Under the pieces are notes generated by a model, which was given only the letters and a program-made list of their open reading frames with translations, had not been told where the DNA came from and ran no database searches. The position numbers were made by a program, and so were the translations under genes. This document shows positions 1-14,400 of a DNA stretch of 64,000 nt, one piece after another; the first letter of the stretch is position 1, and every line of letters begins with the position of its first letter. The stretch covers positions 45,373,385 to 45,437,384 of the forward strand of contig NC_088295.1 of assembly GCF_032854445.1 (NCBI RefSeq), in the 5' to 3' direction. The DNA comes from Liolophura sinensis. Taxonomy: Eukaryota > Mollusca > Polyplacophora > Chitonida > Chitonidae.

Positions 1-3000
1 AGTGAGTGGAGATGCTGGACTTAAATAGATATGGATGGGTATTTATCTTTGGGATGATCGACATCGCGGAATTTTAAGTCAGGTGCCCTAGGACCCTAAG
101 CATTGTAAAGGAGTGACTGGGCGGGCAGGTTAGTAATAGACTGTTTCCCGAAATATTACAATTCTTCCCATCGGTGATGTCAATTATGACTACGCGAGCG
201 TCAGTACAAATATAAAAGAGGGCGGTGTAGTCATCCAGGGCTAGCATTTTCCTGTGCAATAATGTTTGGACAACATAAAACTATGACTAAAACTAGATCT
301 AAACTGGGCTTGAATTGCAACATAGCCATCTCCAGCGATAGCAAGCTCTTGGCGTCCACAGGGACTGCAGACATTCGGCTATCATGGCTAGGACACTCAT
401 TCTCCATGCCTTTCATAAATCCTGACTAGGGATCTGTATATGTCTGGCATATGTATGTAGAATTGAAGCTGGTTTATGTGCTGCTTGCATTTTGTTTACA
501 TTACCATGTTTACAGGATACTGAAGACGATTATGGAACAGTTTGAATGTTTTAAGTTGTTGGACGGCTTGTGGCGTGTCCATGTACCAGTACATAGGAAT
601 TTTTCATAAGAAAACATTAAACTTCCCTCCCTTGTATGTTAAGGTCAGCTGTATATGCATGTTGTTCTGTGCATTAGCCATCTGTAAGTAAGGCCACAAT
701 TGTGAATGTCAGAATGTGCATAGAATTGATGCAGTACTTGTGCTGAGCGTTTTATCAAAGACTTGATCCTGAACTGGTTTTGCTGCCAGATCTGTGCTTG
801 ATCAATAAAAACCTGGGTCATTTAGCACCTGGTGTTTCTCCGTTCATCCATCATTGGGTCCTCATCCCCTTCGTTCAACTGGTTGTTTCAAAGAAAAAAT
901 TAAGAGATTTTTAGGCTGTTTTTATCAGCTTGTTAATGCTGCTTTATTTCTGAAGGATTGTGCCTCAGTGTAAGTTAGCTCACCATGCAGAAGAAATGCT
1001 GTTGAATAACGTTAAATTCTGCCTGCAAAACTGCTGCTAGTTAGCAGCATAGTTAACATGTGCAAGATGCATATATGCAGACTGTTGAACATTTGAATAC
1101 AATAATGATCAGAAATGGGAATAAATCAGTAACATTTACGTAGCCATAGGCTAGACAGGATTTAAGCTCCATGAACTTAAACACATTAGCATTATTGTGC
1201 TTTGGAACAGCTGTAATTTATGTTCTATTAAAATGTACATGTACTTGTGCATGTATTATACAGCATTCTACAGCTACTGTTATATTACGCTGCATATGAC
1301 AAATTTGTATGTAAATATTTATACATACATGTACATGTGATATTCATCATTTGTTATGTGTGTGCATAAAATGGTACATTTAATTGATCTGCATGTTCTT
1401 GTACATTTTACATAAATTTAAATACATTGTGTAATTCATGTAGGTGTTCACGTGTCTGAAATGATGCAATTTTCTGTGGGGCCATCAACAAATTCTTTGG
1501 GGCGTTAGCCTGATAAACGTCTTGAACTTGTTGCTTTAGTGACCAAAAACTTTTTTTGAATTAATACAGTACTTCAGCCAATGCATGCTGTTTTTATTTC
1601 ACAGACACTTTACCGCTGCATTGCATAACCCAACATCCCAACTCATACATGAACAGCTGTTGATAGTCATTTTCAATTCAGTTTGCAAGGGTGTGCAAAT
1701 TAATTGTCTCGAAATGAGTTTAGAAGTTTTTCCATGTGTTGTTGTTGAACTGGCCCCGATAGCACAGTTGGTAGAGCGTCCGCTTCGGGAGTGGTAGATC
1801 CAGGGTCAATCCTGGATCGAGTCACACCTAAGACTTTAAAAAGAGGAAGTTGTAACTTCCTCGCTTGGCGTTCAGCATTAAGGGGACGACTGGCTGACCC
1901 CAGTATAATGGCTCGGGAGGGGTGGCTTACTTGCCTTTGGTAAGTCGTCTCAGTGAAGCAGCACTAGATAAAATAGCAGTGGAAATCCGTCCTGCAAAAA
2001 GGAGGCACATTACATGGATTCCTTCGTCGTTATATGACTGAAAAATTAAGTACGACGTTAAACCCCAAGCACTCGCTCACTCTCTTCACATGTTGTTGTT
2101 GTTAGAAAGTGCATCATAAGAAATCTTGTAAAAATGAAGCCAAGGAAAGTTGTTATCGTACACTGCCGACCACCAGCTGGCACTTACACAGAAAAAAAAT
2201 GCTTGAGGGTGTATTCATCGCCGGTTTCAGAATGTGATAACTTATGAATGTGATAAGCCAAGAATTTTCTCTGAATTGTGATAATGTATTATATACAAAG
2301 AAGTTTGTTTTTGAGTGGCGTAAAAGGTGTTCAGATTTAGAATTTTCTAAGGTATTAAGTGCGTGCACTCTACTGAATAGATTGTCCAAGAGGAATCAAA
2401 CGCCAATATGGGCCCTTAAGTTAGAGACAGCGCTCTACACACACCTTCTGAAACTGAAGTGCTGATTTGACAGTTTTCCTTCTCTCCTAATCCATAACCT
2501 TGTCAAACTCTGAGTAGAACATGCTGGCCGGAGCCCTGCTTGTTAAGACGGTTTCGGTGTACAGGTGTATTTAATTACATTTACCTTTGTGATGGATCTG
2601 CACTTCTGTCAACCCAGTCGCCACTGCATGACAAGGTCTGGCGCTGGGTTAACATTGGAGTCAGGTAATTGAGGATGAAAGACAGCGGTAATGGAAGTAA
2701 AGTGTGGGCTTCCGCCTGTGGTGGCAGCTTGGAAGTTCCACAAGAATAGTTCACGAGAATGCTTCATTAGGCAAATGGACGCGAAACAAACTACATGTCC
2801 CTCATTGTAGGAGATCAATATCAGAAATTAATAATAAACTATAACCCAGTTGCCTTTCGTACTCTCATGAAATAATTGAGTGCTAGAGCCCGCTGTCAAC
2901 ACCCAGTTAGCCCAACCCCCGCTGTGCCCCAATCATTTCCACCTTAAACATGAATAGAAATGATACCTGTTCATTCAGGTAGAAGCACCAAATGTAAATT

Positions 3001-3775
3001 TACAATGACTGTGGGTCAAAGTTCAATTATAGATGTACACAGTTCTGATACCCCAATATAGATCTGTGTTTAAATTTAAGCAGCACTGGTCTTTGTAACA
3101 AAGAGAAGTACATTGAATTGTGAAGACGGCCAAACAGAAAGAAACCTTTTATGTTCGCACGTTTGTGTGTGTTATTTAGAAACATGATGCATGTGAGTTA
3201 TATCTGTGTATGAACATACAGAATTATTCTGACCCATATGTTAATGTGCAGACAGCATTTAATTGGGTTTTTATACATGATGAGGGAAATATAAACATGC
3301 CAAAAAGTTTATGTAAAATGTGCATGTACATGTGCATGCATTGATGTATAATATACAAAAAAATTATACTTGATTCATGTTTGATATCAGTCAGAAAAAA
3401 CTTCATAGCTCATACACAGTGTGTGTGTAAATGTACTTATAAAATACTTTGTATGTTGTAACCCATGATACTTGATCCATGGCTGATATGAAGTATATGC
3501 ACATGAATGCAGCTTTCAGATGATCTTCATTTCTGTTTGATACAAGTACATGTGCATGTGTTTAGCATTATGACACTTTGTAACACATGCATGTACTTGA
3601 TTCCTTTCTGATATCTTCATCCATGAAGCTGTTTATGGTATGGCAGATAATGATTTAATACAAATCGTGCTGAATATTTGGACATTGTGTGTGGATTACA
3701 AGTTTACAGTATCTGTATTGGATTTGTTTTGTTTCATGTGCAGTTGACTGATGTGATGCTGTTTTTGTCTTGTAG
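1..3775. other. Non-coding sequence left of the first visible STOX exon
   Basis: I recognise no coding exon here on either strand. The next exon begins in the middle of a codon (phase: two bases), so at least one more upstream STOX coding exon must exist. It is not identifiable in this stretch and is probably left of the window, which would make most of this sequence intron. The stretch holds a full-length SINE at 1751-2086 and many short TACATGTA-type palindromes. An AATAAA at 804-809 might mark the 3' end of an unrelated upstream gene, but nothing else supports that. Confidence 0.5.
1751..2086 (+). mobile_element. tRNA-derived SINE, family A (CACT tail)
   Basis: The head looks like a degenerate tRNA promoter (A-box-like AGCACAGTTGGTAGAGCG, then B-box-like GGTAGATCCAGGGTC). 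A conserved body follows, with AAGTTGTAACTTCCTCGCTTGG and GTAAGTCGTCTCAGTGAAGC, and a tail of the CACTCGCTCACTC type. A second copy at 53820-54192 matches along the whole length. The flanks CATGTGTTGTTGTTG and CATGTTGTTGTTGTT look like an imperfect target-site duplication. It has no coding capacity, so it is not a functional tRNA gene. Confidence 0.8.
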
Positions 3776-4009
3776 GGGATGTTGGTGGAATTCAGATGCA
3801 GGTTGTCCCTCAGACACAGTTCATTCCTCTGCCCGAGTCCCTCTGTCTCATCATCATGGATCTCAACAACAACCGCATTATTGCCACTCTAGACTTGATT
3901 CGGGAACGTCTTGCTCACTGTTACGGACCAGACATGCAACTCCCCAACGATCAGCTTATCTATGATACCCTTGGACAACTTATTCGGGAGAGAAAAGTGT
4001 TTCATACAG
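3776..4009 (+). CDS. STOX: STOX exon: main part of the winged-helix domain
   Basis: The acceptor is TTTTTGTCTTGTAG and the donor is ACAG/GTGAGC at 4010. The exon begins with two bases of a split codon and ends with one base (G) of a Gly codon. It encodes about 77 residues, from DVGGIQMQVVPQTQFIPL to RERKVFHT. The preceding exon is not in view. Confidence 0.9.
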
Positions 4010-7000
4010 GTGAGCTACCATTGTGAAAATAATCATTAAATTGCAGTTGCAGAATCCACTTTATTATAGACATTTACAGCATAATCATCATAGCTAGCAC
4101 ACCAACAGAGGCAGACAAATGGAAATACAAGTGCATATATGATAGCACATGTACATTAAAAATATGTACATTTATTTTATAATTTTTTGAATGAGATTTT
4201 ACTTATGAAACCATGCAGTTTCCAGACTTTATATGTAATAAGAAGTGTTCACGTGATAAATTGAAGAAATCCAATTCTTCTACCTTCATTATGCGGTCTT
4301 GATTTTAATGATTAAAATCTGTGTTCTATTATTCAGTCATTGTTGAAAACTGAAAACTGCTCCTTCAATCTGTTTATCGGTGATTTTGAAAGCTCCAGGT
4401 CAAATGCGTGCATGCCTCTGAGAGTGAGAAATATTCCTCTCTGGTCTCAGTTGGGGCCTTTTCTTTAATGTGGTTTAGAGCGTAGATGTTAACCTTTGTG
4501 ATGACATAAACACATGTACCATGGCTGCTGATGGTTTAAATTCCCAAAGTTCATGTACCATTTGATACTTTGTAAGACAGGCTCCAGCAGCTTTCCTATA
4601 ATGTATAATGTAATTAGATAAATGGCAGTTGCAGGAAATTGGAACCACTACACAAAAGAACATCATCTGGAAATACTTGAATCGCCTTCTCATATTTATT
4701 GTTATATAGACTGTATTGCAAGGTAATATCCAACATCCAACAACTCTTGAGAGAAAGAGAGTTGGTAGTCGAACCACAAGGTTCAGGTTTAGAAGCCGTG
4801 CCGAGTATCGACCACCCACTAAACAAACTTCTTTTTCCAGCTTCACTTAAGGCCCTTCAAAGAATGTATATTTTAAATTATTTTGAAGGCTCCACTCCCT
4901 TTTTGACCTTAACCAGCTAGGTAACTTCACAGCAGGCTACCTGTGGCCAGCTTTTAAACTGTTGACTTTTTACATCTATTGCATACATGCCACCACAGGA
5001 GCCCCTCAATGTTCAGAGACCAAACCCCAGACATCCTGTGTCTGTTTATTTTCTGAATTTGACATTTGTACCCAGCAGTGTTTGTCTTTCAATTTGTGGG
5101 GGCCCCAATGTCCCAGAGTATTTTGCACCATTCTATGGCAGCTAGGGTGTATTTTGAGCCAGAAGCTTACAGCCACACTGCTTAGCCAGCTTAGGACCTC
5201 TACAATCCTCAAGATTAGCCTCAGCTGTGAAAAAGCATTGACTAGCATTGCCCCCTTAACACCCACATAAGCTTATTTCCTGGTACTTTCCAAGTGTAGT
5301 GGAAACAGACATTTTACAACAGTATTATGTCACAGTTTGCTCAGTGGCATTAGTTCACTTCTACAGTGGCTGGCTACAGTACTATTTGTTGTCTTTAAAC
5401 TAAGTCCCTCTTGATCTGTGAACTATTGGGTTATCAAGCAGCACACAAAAACCCTGGCAGTGGAAGATCTGCTTGTGTATCTGTACAGGGGCACAGAATT
5501 TTTGTACCTTTAAGATATACATGTACTCCTGTGCAAGTACTTTTGCACATGTCCTTTCAGGCTGTCATAACATACATGTGTCTTACATCTAACCTGCACA
5601 TGCAACCTTGTACAACCAGCATCAGCTGTGTGATGTTATTTTACCTTGGTGAAGGTTTTTCATTGTTGTAAAAAAAATTTTGGTCACAGTGTACACATGT
5701 ATGTATATACATTGTCCAATAAGCTCACATTTTGTTTATGTTGTATATATCATACACTTGTGGTACCTATTTGTAAAAATATACATATTTACATTAAGAA
5801 CCAGATTTTTTAACATTCTTATTACTTTTCCGTTATTCTTTAAGTATCACAGACCGTGACAAAAATGCACAAGAATCGCAGTAAAAATACCCCCAAGCCA
5901 TTTATCATTAAAAATATGTACATATTTTAAGGGATATGGGAGTGAGCATGATAAGGTTAAGTGTGTAATGTCACCACAAATTGCATTAACAAAAAATTTT
6001 TGAGGTAGCCCAGGATTAATTGGAATAATTAAAAAGAAATACTTAGTTTTAATTAGAAATCACTGGGACTCAAACATATCTTTTCTAGCCAATTACATAT
6101 ATCACGGACATAACATTTACAGTGTAATTGCATGTCCTCACAAAAGCATTCACAAATTTTTACACGTATAGAAAATATTTCAGGCTTCGGTAGTGCTTTT
6201 ACATTTAAATGTAACAGAATGGATTACATTTACCAAAGCATACTAGCTGACGTACCTGAACATACAGGTAGCTGTCGATGTTCACATTTTCATAAACCAG
6301 GAATGTACATGTACATCCCCAGTATATCTTTGTGACTACATGTGAATTATACTACGTTTTTGCATAGAAGTACATGTACACATCCATTAGTGGAAAATAT
6401 ATTGATTCTGTGAGCCACAAGTGCTCAATAAATCAACCTTGACTCCAAAAGTTGAGAGCATGATGAAGAAGGTAAATTTGTGTGTTGTTTCAGGAAGTTC
6501 ACAGCATTTAGTTAACTTGTAGATAGACATGAAAACGTATTAGACCCGGAGTTGTGTATAGTGACAATACAATTGTTATCTGTACTCACAGGGTTATTAA
6601 TCATGCAGTATGCAGTAGAGCCTCATAACCCGCAAGGTAATTAGAAAGCGTGTTGCGGTAAAGGCGATCAGGTGATTTGCAATCTGCCTGACCTGTGCTG
6701 CGGCCACTCAGGTGTGATTAATAGATCATTACCCACAGCTGACTTAATTGGCTGATTTGTCCGTGAACATACCTGGCCAGTTTAACCCCTTGCCTTCAGG
6801 TAGGGACTTGAACAAGGAAACAGGTATTCTCTCTGATAGGCTTAATCAAGGCTTCGCCCCTGACATCTCAAGTGGCTTTCCAATCGCTATCTTGGCATAT
6901 GAAAACAAGCTGTTACAGTGCTTTGGTACTACATGTATATGTATCTGGTTACACTGTAATAATTTCTTATTTATTTTATCTTCATGGTCACTTACCTATT

Positions 7001-8461
7001 ATCACAGCTTGTAATGTATTCTGTATTAATATCCCAAATGCATTATTGTAATACTCCATTAAATCCACATAAATTTCTCATAGGGAGTTTTAGTGCTGTT
7101 CTCTATATTCTGAATTGTAAATGGGTTGTATTCTTTTATTTAAAGTGTAAGCTGTTTTTTCCATTTAAATGTCAAAAGTGTCTGTTGGAAATTAATAGCC
7201 AGACTGTAGGCATTCAGATACATAAAGGTATCTGAGTTATTAATAGTCTGGAGTTTTTTATTAGAGCATTTCAATACACATTTATTCTAGGAAATGAACA
7301 CACAAAAATTTAACCATGTATAAACAGAAGCAAGTAGTGATTTGTTGATGAAATTGATGGGTCACCCTTTATATGGCTACAAAGCATCATGCTTGAGGTC
7401 TGGATTTTGATCCATGATAACAGGAGCAATTTTCTAGCAATGCCTTTTGGTACTTGAGCTGAGGTAATCCGTATCTAAGCCCCATAAAGTGTGCATGCAG
7501 GACCCAACTTCTTCTCAAAAGGCTGGACATGTTTCTATGGAAACATTTGTGCGTTCCATTTTTTTCTTTGGGATGGATTCATTGTGTTGTTGTATAACCC
7601 CCATGGTTATGAGAAATGTCCCCATTCCTGCCTGTCATATGGAGTCCACTGTTGTACATGTATAATCATGTGATCTGTAAACTGTGCAGCTGACTGAAGT
7701 TTCAAATGAAGATCTTGTACGTGGTGTACATGTTCATCTCAAATTAAAGACCAAATCACACGGTTTCCATAAGTACATTGTAGTTACATGGTTTTAACCA
7801 TATGTTCTGAAAAATTGTTAATTCAGTGGTGAACCCCAAGCTTTCATTCATTCACATGTTCTGGGTTTTAAAAAAAAAAGTCATGTATTCTCTCTTAAAA
7901 TTCTCCCCAAATAAAGTATTTCTAGAGGTCAGTAAAAGTTATAAAATACTACTTTTGGTGCTGATTTAAACATTTATGTGTTTTCAGTAAGACATTATCC
8001 TGCCTTCCAAACAAACCCTCGAACCATCTTGCAAAGACCAATATAACTGTGAGAATAGGGCAAAATCAGTGTAATCATGGATGAATTTTAAGTTCAAATA
8101 CAGTAATTCTTTAAGGTTGACTTTAGTGATGAGATATTTTTAAAATTGTATATTAGCTGACAAATGAAAGTAAAATACAGAAGGTAATTGAACAAAAACT
8201 CAGACACAGTTTAGTGTGTCCTATCCAGATATCTTCACTTTACATGTATATTTGGGTGGTGTTTGTTGTGAGTTTCTGATGTTACCTCACCAGACATTGA
8301 CTTGCCGAAACATTTTACCTGCATCCCTGATTTCTGTCTAACATGCTTGTATCCTGTTTCTGTTAGAATGCTACATGGGAGAAGGTATGTATAATGCATG
8401 TTAATCAAGATTCGTTTAAACACATTAATCTCTGGCACTAGTTTTGTCTGTCTGACTGTCA

Positions 8462-8493
<32 letters not shown>

Positions 8494-11400
8494 GACCTTT
8501 TAAAACACAAAGTATACATCTCCATTGCCAACTGTTTTTTTTTGTTTTTTTTTTTCGGTGTTTTTTTCTTCCTTGAGCATGCTTCCAGAAGATAACACAG
8601 TTCCTTTCATTGTGTAGGTTCATTTGTGTTTGTATAATTGCATAAACTTCAAAATTAACTGTTCTGCTTTGGTTCAGGTTTATCACACAAAAAATGAAGA
8701 AGTTCTTATGTTAACCCATAGGCGTGTAAAGTTCACCTGGTGTTTAGGGAGAAGTTGAATTCCAGCTTTACAACAACAATAACAACGAAAAAAGGGAATG
8801 CGTTTCAGTATATGTTCTTGTATACGTCATGTATGTACATAGCATTGCACCTGTCCCTCATTAAAACCGTGACACTAGAGGGTTAAAAAATGCATAGGAA
8901 GAAGAAAAAAAAAAGTAGCTGTAGACTGCACAGAAGGCAAAGTGGGGGGGGGCATAGTTCTGTGGGATGGGAAACAGTAACTACATTTTCTTGAAATTTA
9001 TAGAAGATTCTTATTTTTGAAACCCTTTCAATTCATGTTTTTTTCAAATTGCAATTTATTACATCTATCTTGGAGGGTTATGGTGGATGGCACATGGACT
9101 TTAGCTAGAAGTAATTGTCACATTAAATCTCCTTACAGTTTGTTTATGACAGTAAACAGATGTACATTAAATATATGTACTGATATCTACATTATTACAT
9201 ATAAAATTTGCATGTATATGTAATAGATAATGAATACATGATATAATTCATAAGCAAAGACACATGGGATTAATTAAAAGATGAACTCTGCTATTTTGTA
9301 TATTGGTGAGACATGGTCAGGTGCTGGTGATTTAAAACTGGACTCAGAGTGCGCTGTCAACATTTAAGATATCTAAGTATGAAGACAGTGTGGACTGGTT
9401 CAACCAAAACTGCTTTGGCTTTGCACATGTATATGTGTAAAACTGTATTTGCCCTAAACACAAACATGCAGAAATGAAGGTTAAGAGTCAATTAAAGTGT
9501 GCTGAAAAATCGTATAATTCTTGTCTAAACAAACCTTAGAGCATTTTTCTGAGATGAATAGAACTCTCAATGTCAGGCAAAATTAATAACTTCAGTAGTC
9601 ATGGTAAAAAACTTTTTGGTCACATACTGTGTTTATATTTACAAAGTGCCATAGAGAACATGTTATGATGCCAGGTATGTCAAGAGCAGTACAAGTATTT
9701 TGACTACATCTATTCCAGTGGTGACCACTCTTCAGAAACAGTTCATAATTTCACTTCATACTACAGATTTGCTGTGGCACAAAATGGAACAGATAGCATT
9801 GGCCTTTTGAAGGGAGGCGTGGGGGGAGTTTTTGATGAGAGGCTTGTTATGTTTTTTTTAGCCGTAAATTGGAACATGTTTGCCATCCATCACGGCTAAA
9901 GTTCTTGCCTTGGTTGATTGTATATTCCTTGATTTGAATACCCCCTTCTAACTGGGAAGGTTACCATACTGAATTTTCAAAGTTTGTCTGAAGCTAATTT
10001 CACAGGTTACTTGACAGGCTATTTCTCAGCAGAGCAGCAATGAGTAGTTCAGATGGCCCCGTCTTTCCACACCTCCTCATCTTGGAATTGTCTGGGCAGC
10101 CTGTATTGCACTGTCTTACCCACAAATCCAGCTGTATAAGCAGTAATATACTTAAGCCCATGACCTTAAAATGTTTGGAGCCTTACAGCTGTAGCAATAT
10201 GCCATGATTTACGACTATGTCTTCCTGAAAGCGAAATTCTGTTTCAGAATTCAGCACAAGGAAGAAAGGCCTACTTTTTTTCTTGACCATTTAACTTACA
10301 ACCATGTAGTGCTTCTTGTTCCTTTGATGTATTGTACACCTCATTAACACTGAATGCAATCATTAATCAGGTTGTTTTGTCTGATAACAGTGCAGATCCT
10401 CAGATCTGATATGTTTAACTTTGTGTGTAGGATATGACCTCTTAATAGTCAGCCCATAAAACTAGACTTCATAAAACCATGCACTTCTGAACTGTGCTTG
10501 TTTTTATAGCCCACCTTCCTTTGTAGCCAATTAGAATCTCATGCAGGCACATACACTATAATGTACATGTACATGAATACTGTATTTGTATAGTGTACAC
10601 AAGGTTATACATGTACCTGTAGATCTCTAATACATACACTTGGTGTACATGCTTTTTATGCTTTGTCTGTTGTATCTATTCTTATGCATTAATTATTGCA
10701 CAAATTCCTTGGGTATTGGTATTTATAATGAAGTTATTTTACATATCTGAGTGGTATCTTGTAGACATCGTCAAATTTCCTCAAGTTTGTGTTTTGGGCT
10801 CAGATTTAAAGCCCGATTAATAAAGGAGCTTTGCGATGAACAAAATTGCTCATAATTAATCAGTGCCTCTGACCATTGGGAATGCAAAAGAAATGAAATA
10901 TTAATTAAATGTAATGTTATCGATGTAATTGGTAATGTTATCATTGTAATTGATAATGTTTTGGGAAGATGTTAGCGGACTGCTCTCTTTTAAGATCCAT
11001 TGCGGATGAAATGAAGGCAGTTCTGATATGGTGTCCTTGTACGTTCACAAAAACAACCCTTTTTTGAACATACCAAAAACAAAGATATCATAAAAACAAA
11101 AGTGTTGCCATCAGTGAAAATGCATTTATTGGACATAACTCAACTGATCTTCCGAAGTGGCCCAACTCTCAAGTTTTTGGTGGGATTTTGGTTGATTTTT
11201 ATTTGTGAACTGCTACTAGTCTGTTAATTATTTTGATGTGAAACAAACAGACACAGTATTTCAATTGTAATGTGAATTCCATCAGATATATGACTGGATA
11301 ATTGTTTGTTCATATTTCCAAACTTCAGACAATGGTTTTGTCAGATTCATGCAGTTGCATTCTGTTGCATTCTGTTGCTTTTAGGCAGACTTGCTAGAGA

Positions 11401-14400
11401 TTCCATTAGTCAAGTTGTGTAGATTGTCTCTGTGATTGACAGTAATTTCTGTGTTGATAAGACTTTCTAAACCACACACTGTCCTTCTGTGCTGCTGATT
11501 GAGGCAGCCTGACTCTACTTAACCACCCTCTCCAGCTAACACTGACCTTTTAGACTGACTTGACAGGGTTATTAAATCAAGTACATGCAGTACCTCCTTG
11601 ACTGTCTACTTGTACAGCAGGGTGGCTCCCTTTGACAGGAAGTTGCAATCTGTTACATAAAACTGACTTGCATGCAAAATATGTCAGATGTTTTTGCAGT
11701 ACCCACTGATTTGGCTATCAGTTCCATACATAACAGCTATCCTTCTGTTTTTTGGGGGGGAGGGGGGTTGTTTTTATTTTTGTTTTTTTTTTTTCTTTTC
11801 TTTTCTTTTTTTTGTTGCGATCATGCTATGGGAAGCTTTTGATCTTGCCTCATTATTAACAGCTTTTTTTTTTTTAATATTTGAGGGCAATTTCGTCAGT
11901 GATATTGCTTTTTGTCTTTATCTTTTCTCTTTCTTATGAAGTCTTACGAAATCATTATCAGATGGAAACGTAAACCTATATGTAGTATTTTTTTGAACTC
12001 AACAACTGATTTTATAAATAAATTAATTGTGTGTAAGTGAAATCCATTTGTTTGCCCAAACATTTCTACAAGTACATCTACAGCCATCTGACCGTTAATC
12101 ACTTACTTAGTATTGGTTTAAACACAACTTTCACTCATGGCTGATGGAAGTCACAGAAACATGTGTTCGTAATGAAAACTTTCAGATTTGGTGCTAAAAA
12201 AAAATCAATTTCCTGAAGTGGAGGTAAAGCTATGGAAATTCTAGATCAAAGCTGGTTCTCTGGGTGGACTGCAAGTGACAGGAGCTTGAGAGAGACCGCT
12301 ACTGGATAAAATCATTAACCCATTTCCATGCATTGACAAGGAAGGCCGGGCAAATTCATTTGTACCAGCTTTACCAATTAGTGCCTACTGACAGCTGGCT
12401 AAGGCTATAGTCCCCCAGACAAAACACTTAACACAGCGCCAACACCCAGCCACAAAAACCTGGCATCTGAAGCTGAAGAAGAGGATACAATGGTAGCCAG
12501 TGAGGGCTGAGTGACTGAGATCACTGAAGCTCTACACCTGAGCCCCTCAGACCAAGAGACCCACGCTGTCCTCAGTGGACCAGTGACTTCCTCTCTACAC
12601 ATGCTAGTCTTTGGCTCTGTCCATTAGCACCATCTTGACTCCCAAGACAGGAGGTCCTCCAGAAGATAGAAGTGGTGTGATGACTAGCCAAATCTCCAGG
12701 TTCTCTGGTGCCACCATCACTTCACAACTGAGCTATGGGTGTAAAAGTGGTTTTACAAACATTGAGGTGATGTTTTTATGCAATCATGTACATGTACTGT
12801 AGCTGCTGTACAGGGAATGTCTGTAACAAATCTAAAAGCTACCAGCTGATTAAAGGTGTACAAGAAGTAGAAAATGAGAATATGATTGGAATGCAAAAGA
12901 TATTTGTGGACAAGTTTTTAGCCCTTGTAGTGTAGTTGGGTAAAGGCTTTGTAAATTACATGCACTGTTTATGTAGATTCTTGTAAATGGTAGGCCTATA
13001 CTTGTTTATTTTGCAAGTTTGGGTATATTGTATAGTGAACCATGAATTTCCCAAACCAAAGAAGGTACTTATACAAATAACTTTCATGGTTTTCATAGGT
13101 AGCAGACAATGAAGACCAACCTCAAATGTATCCATCTTCATTTATTTTGATTACTGTTAATCGTAACACAATGTTGAGGAATTGTTTAGATCCTTGGACA
13201 GCAGTCTGGATTGTTGGATGGAGGAAACCCAAGGGTCTAACATAAACTAGCAGTCAATTTGTCAGATATGTGTACCTGATGAACCACCTGACTTAATGCT
13301 GCAGCTACATGTATATGTAAACCATAAGTTCTTAATCCCCAACCTCATTGGTTTACGATGACTATGAAGCCCCTCTCCCCATATTTGAAGTCATACCTGT
13401 GATAACCTATTATTTACAACAGAGTTTTGAAACTGCATAATTACATGTAAGTGACATTCGGGTCATGTAGATTACATGTTCTGTGTTCGAACCAACCACG
13501 TTACATGTTTACATCTCCGTAGTTAGCATGCCAATGTGGCGCAATGACCCATGACCATCTCACCAATGCAGTCGCTTTGTCCAGCTCAGGCTGGCTTCCT
13601 ATTTGGTTGTATGTGAGAAAATCTACCAGCAACCTGTGGATGGTCAAGGGTTTCCCCTGGTTTGGTCCTACTATAATGCTGGCCATCGTCGTGTAAAAGA
13701 AATATTCGTCAGTGCGGCAGAAAACACTAGTCAAATAAGTCAATAAATGAATAAACAACTCCTACACTTCAAGTGCTTGAAGATTTGTCATAGTGACACA
13801 CATCATCCAAAGCAAACATTGTGACCTTTCTGATTAAATCACAGTCCTCAAAAGAATTGTGATTTGGCAGAGTGACTTTGGTGTTCCGTTTCAAGCACCA
13901 GTCAATCACTCAGCCAAATGAGAGGATGTTTTTCATCTAGTTAAATGTCATGTTTGTCTGAAAATGTGATCCTGACCTCAAAGAACATCAGATGTTGAAA
14001 AATACAGATCAAACTCTCATTCAACCTAGAGGGAAAAAAACCCTGCCATCCATAAATTCATCGAGTTGTTCAATTTAAGGAGGCTTTAATAAGCAGACAA
14101 GTTGTATCAATTTCCTGGTGTTGGGTTTACGGGAGGGTTGAATTCCATTTGCTCACTAGCAGTTCCCTCATCGTTACTTGAAAATGGGGCTGAGTTTTTT
14201 CACTGGTCAAGGTATTTTAGGCAGATGATGAACCACTTGAGATGACGGGAAAGTATTTCTGCTGTCAGCTCCGTGAAAGCTGGGGAATGTTGGGAAGAGG
14301 CTGGTGGATGGGTTACCATGGCATCTGGTCGGAATCCTCCCGATCCTCAGTCTGAGACCTATGCTCCAGCAGGCAGGGTTGAAAGATGGCACTCCGCTGT

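Noticed and set aside
804-809. AATAAA as the 3' end of an upstream gene
   Set aside because: No coding sequence or other 3'-end signal is seen to its left. Single hexamers are common in A+T-rich DNA.
4475-4846. 123-codon minus-strand ORF
   Set aside because: It has no family similarity or splice context and lies in A+T-rich STOX intron sequence. It is probably chance.
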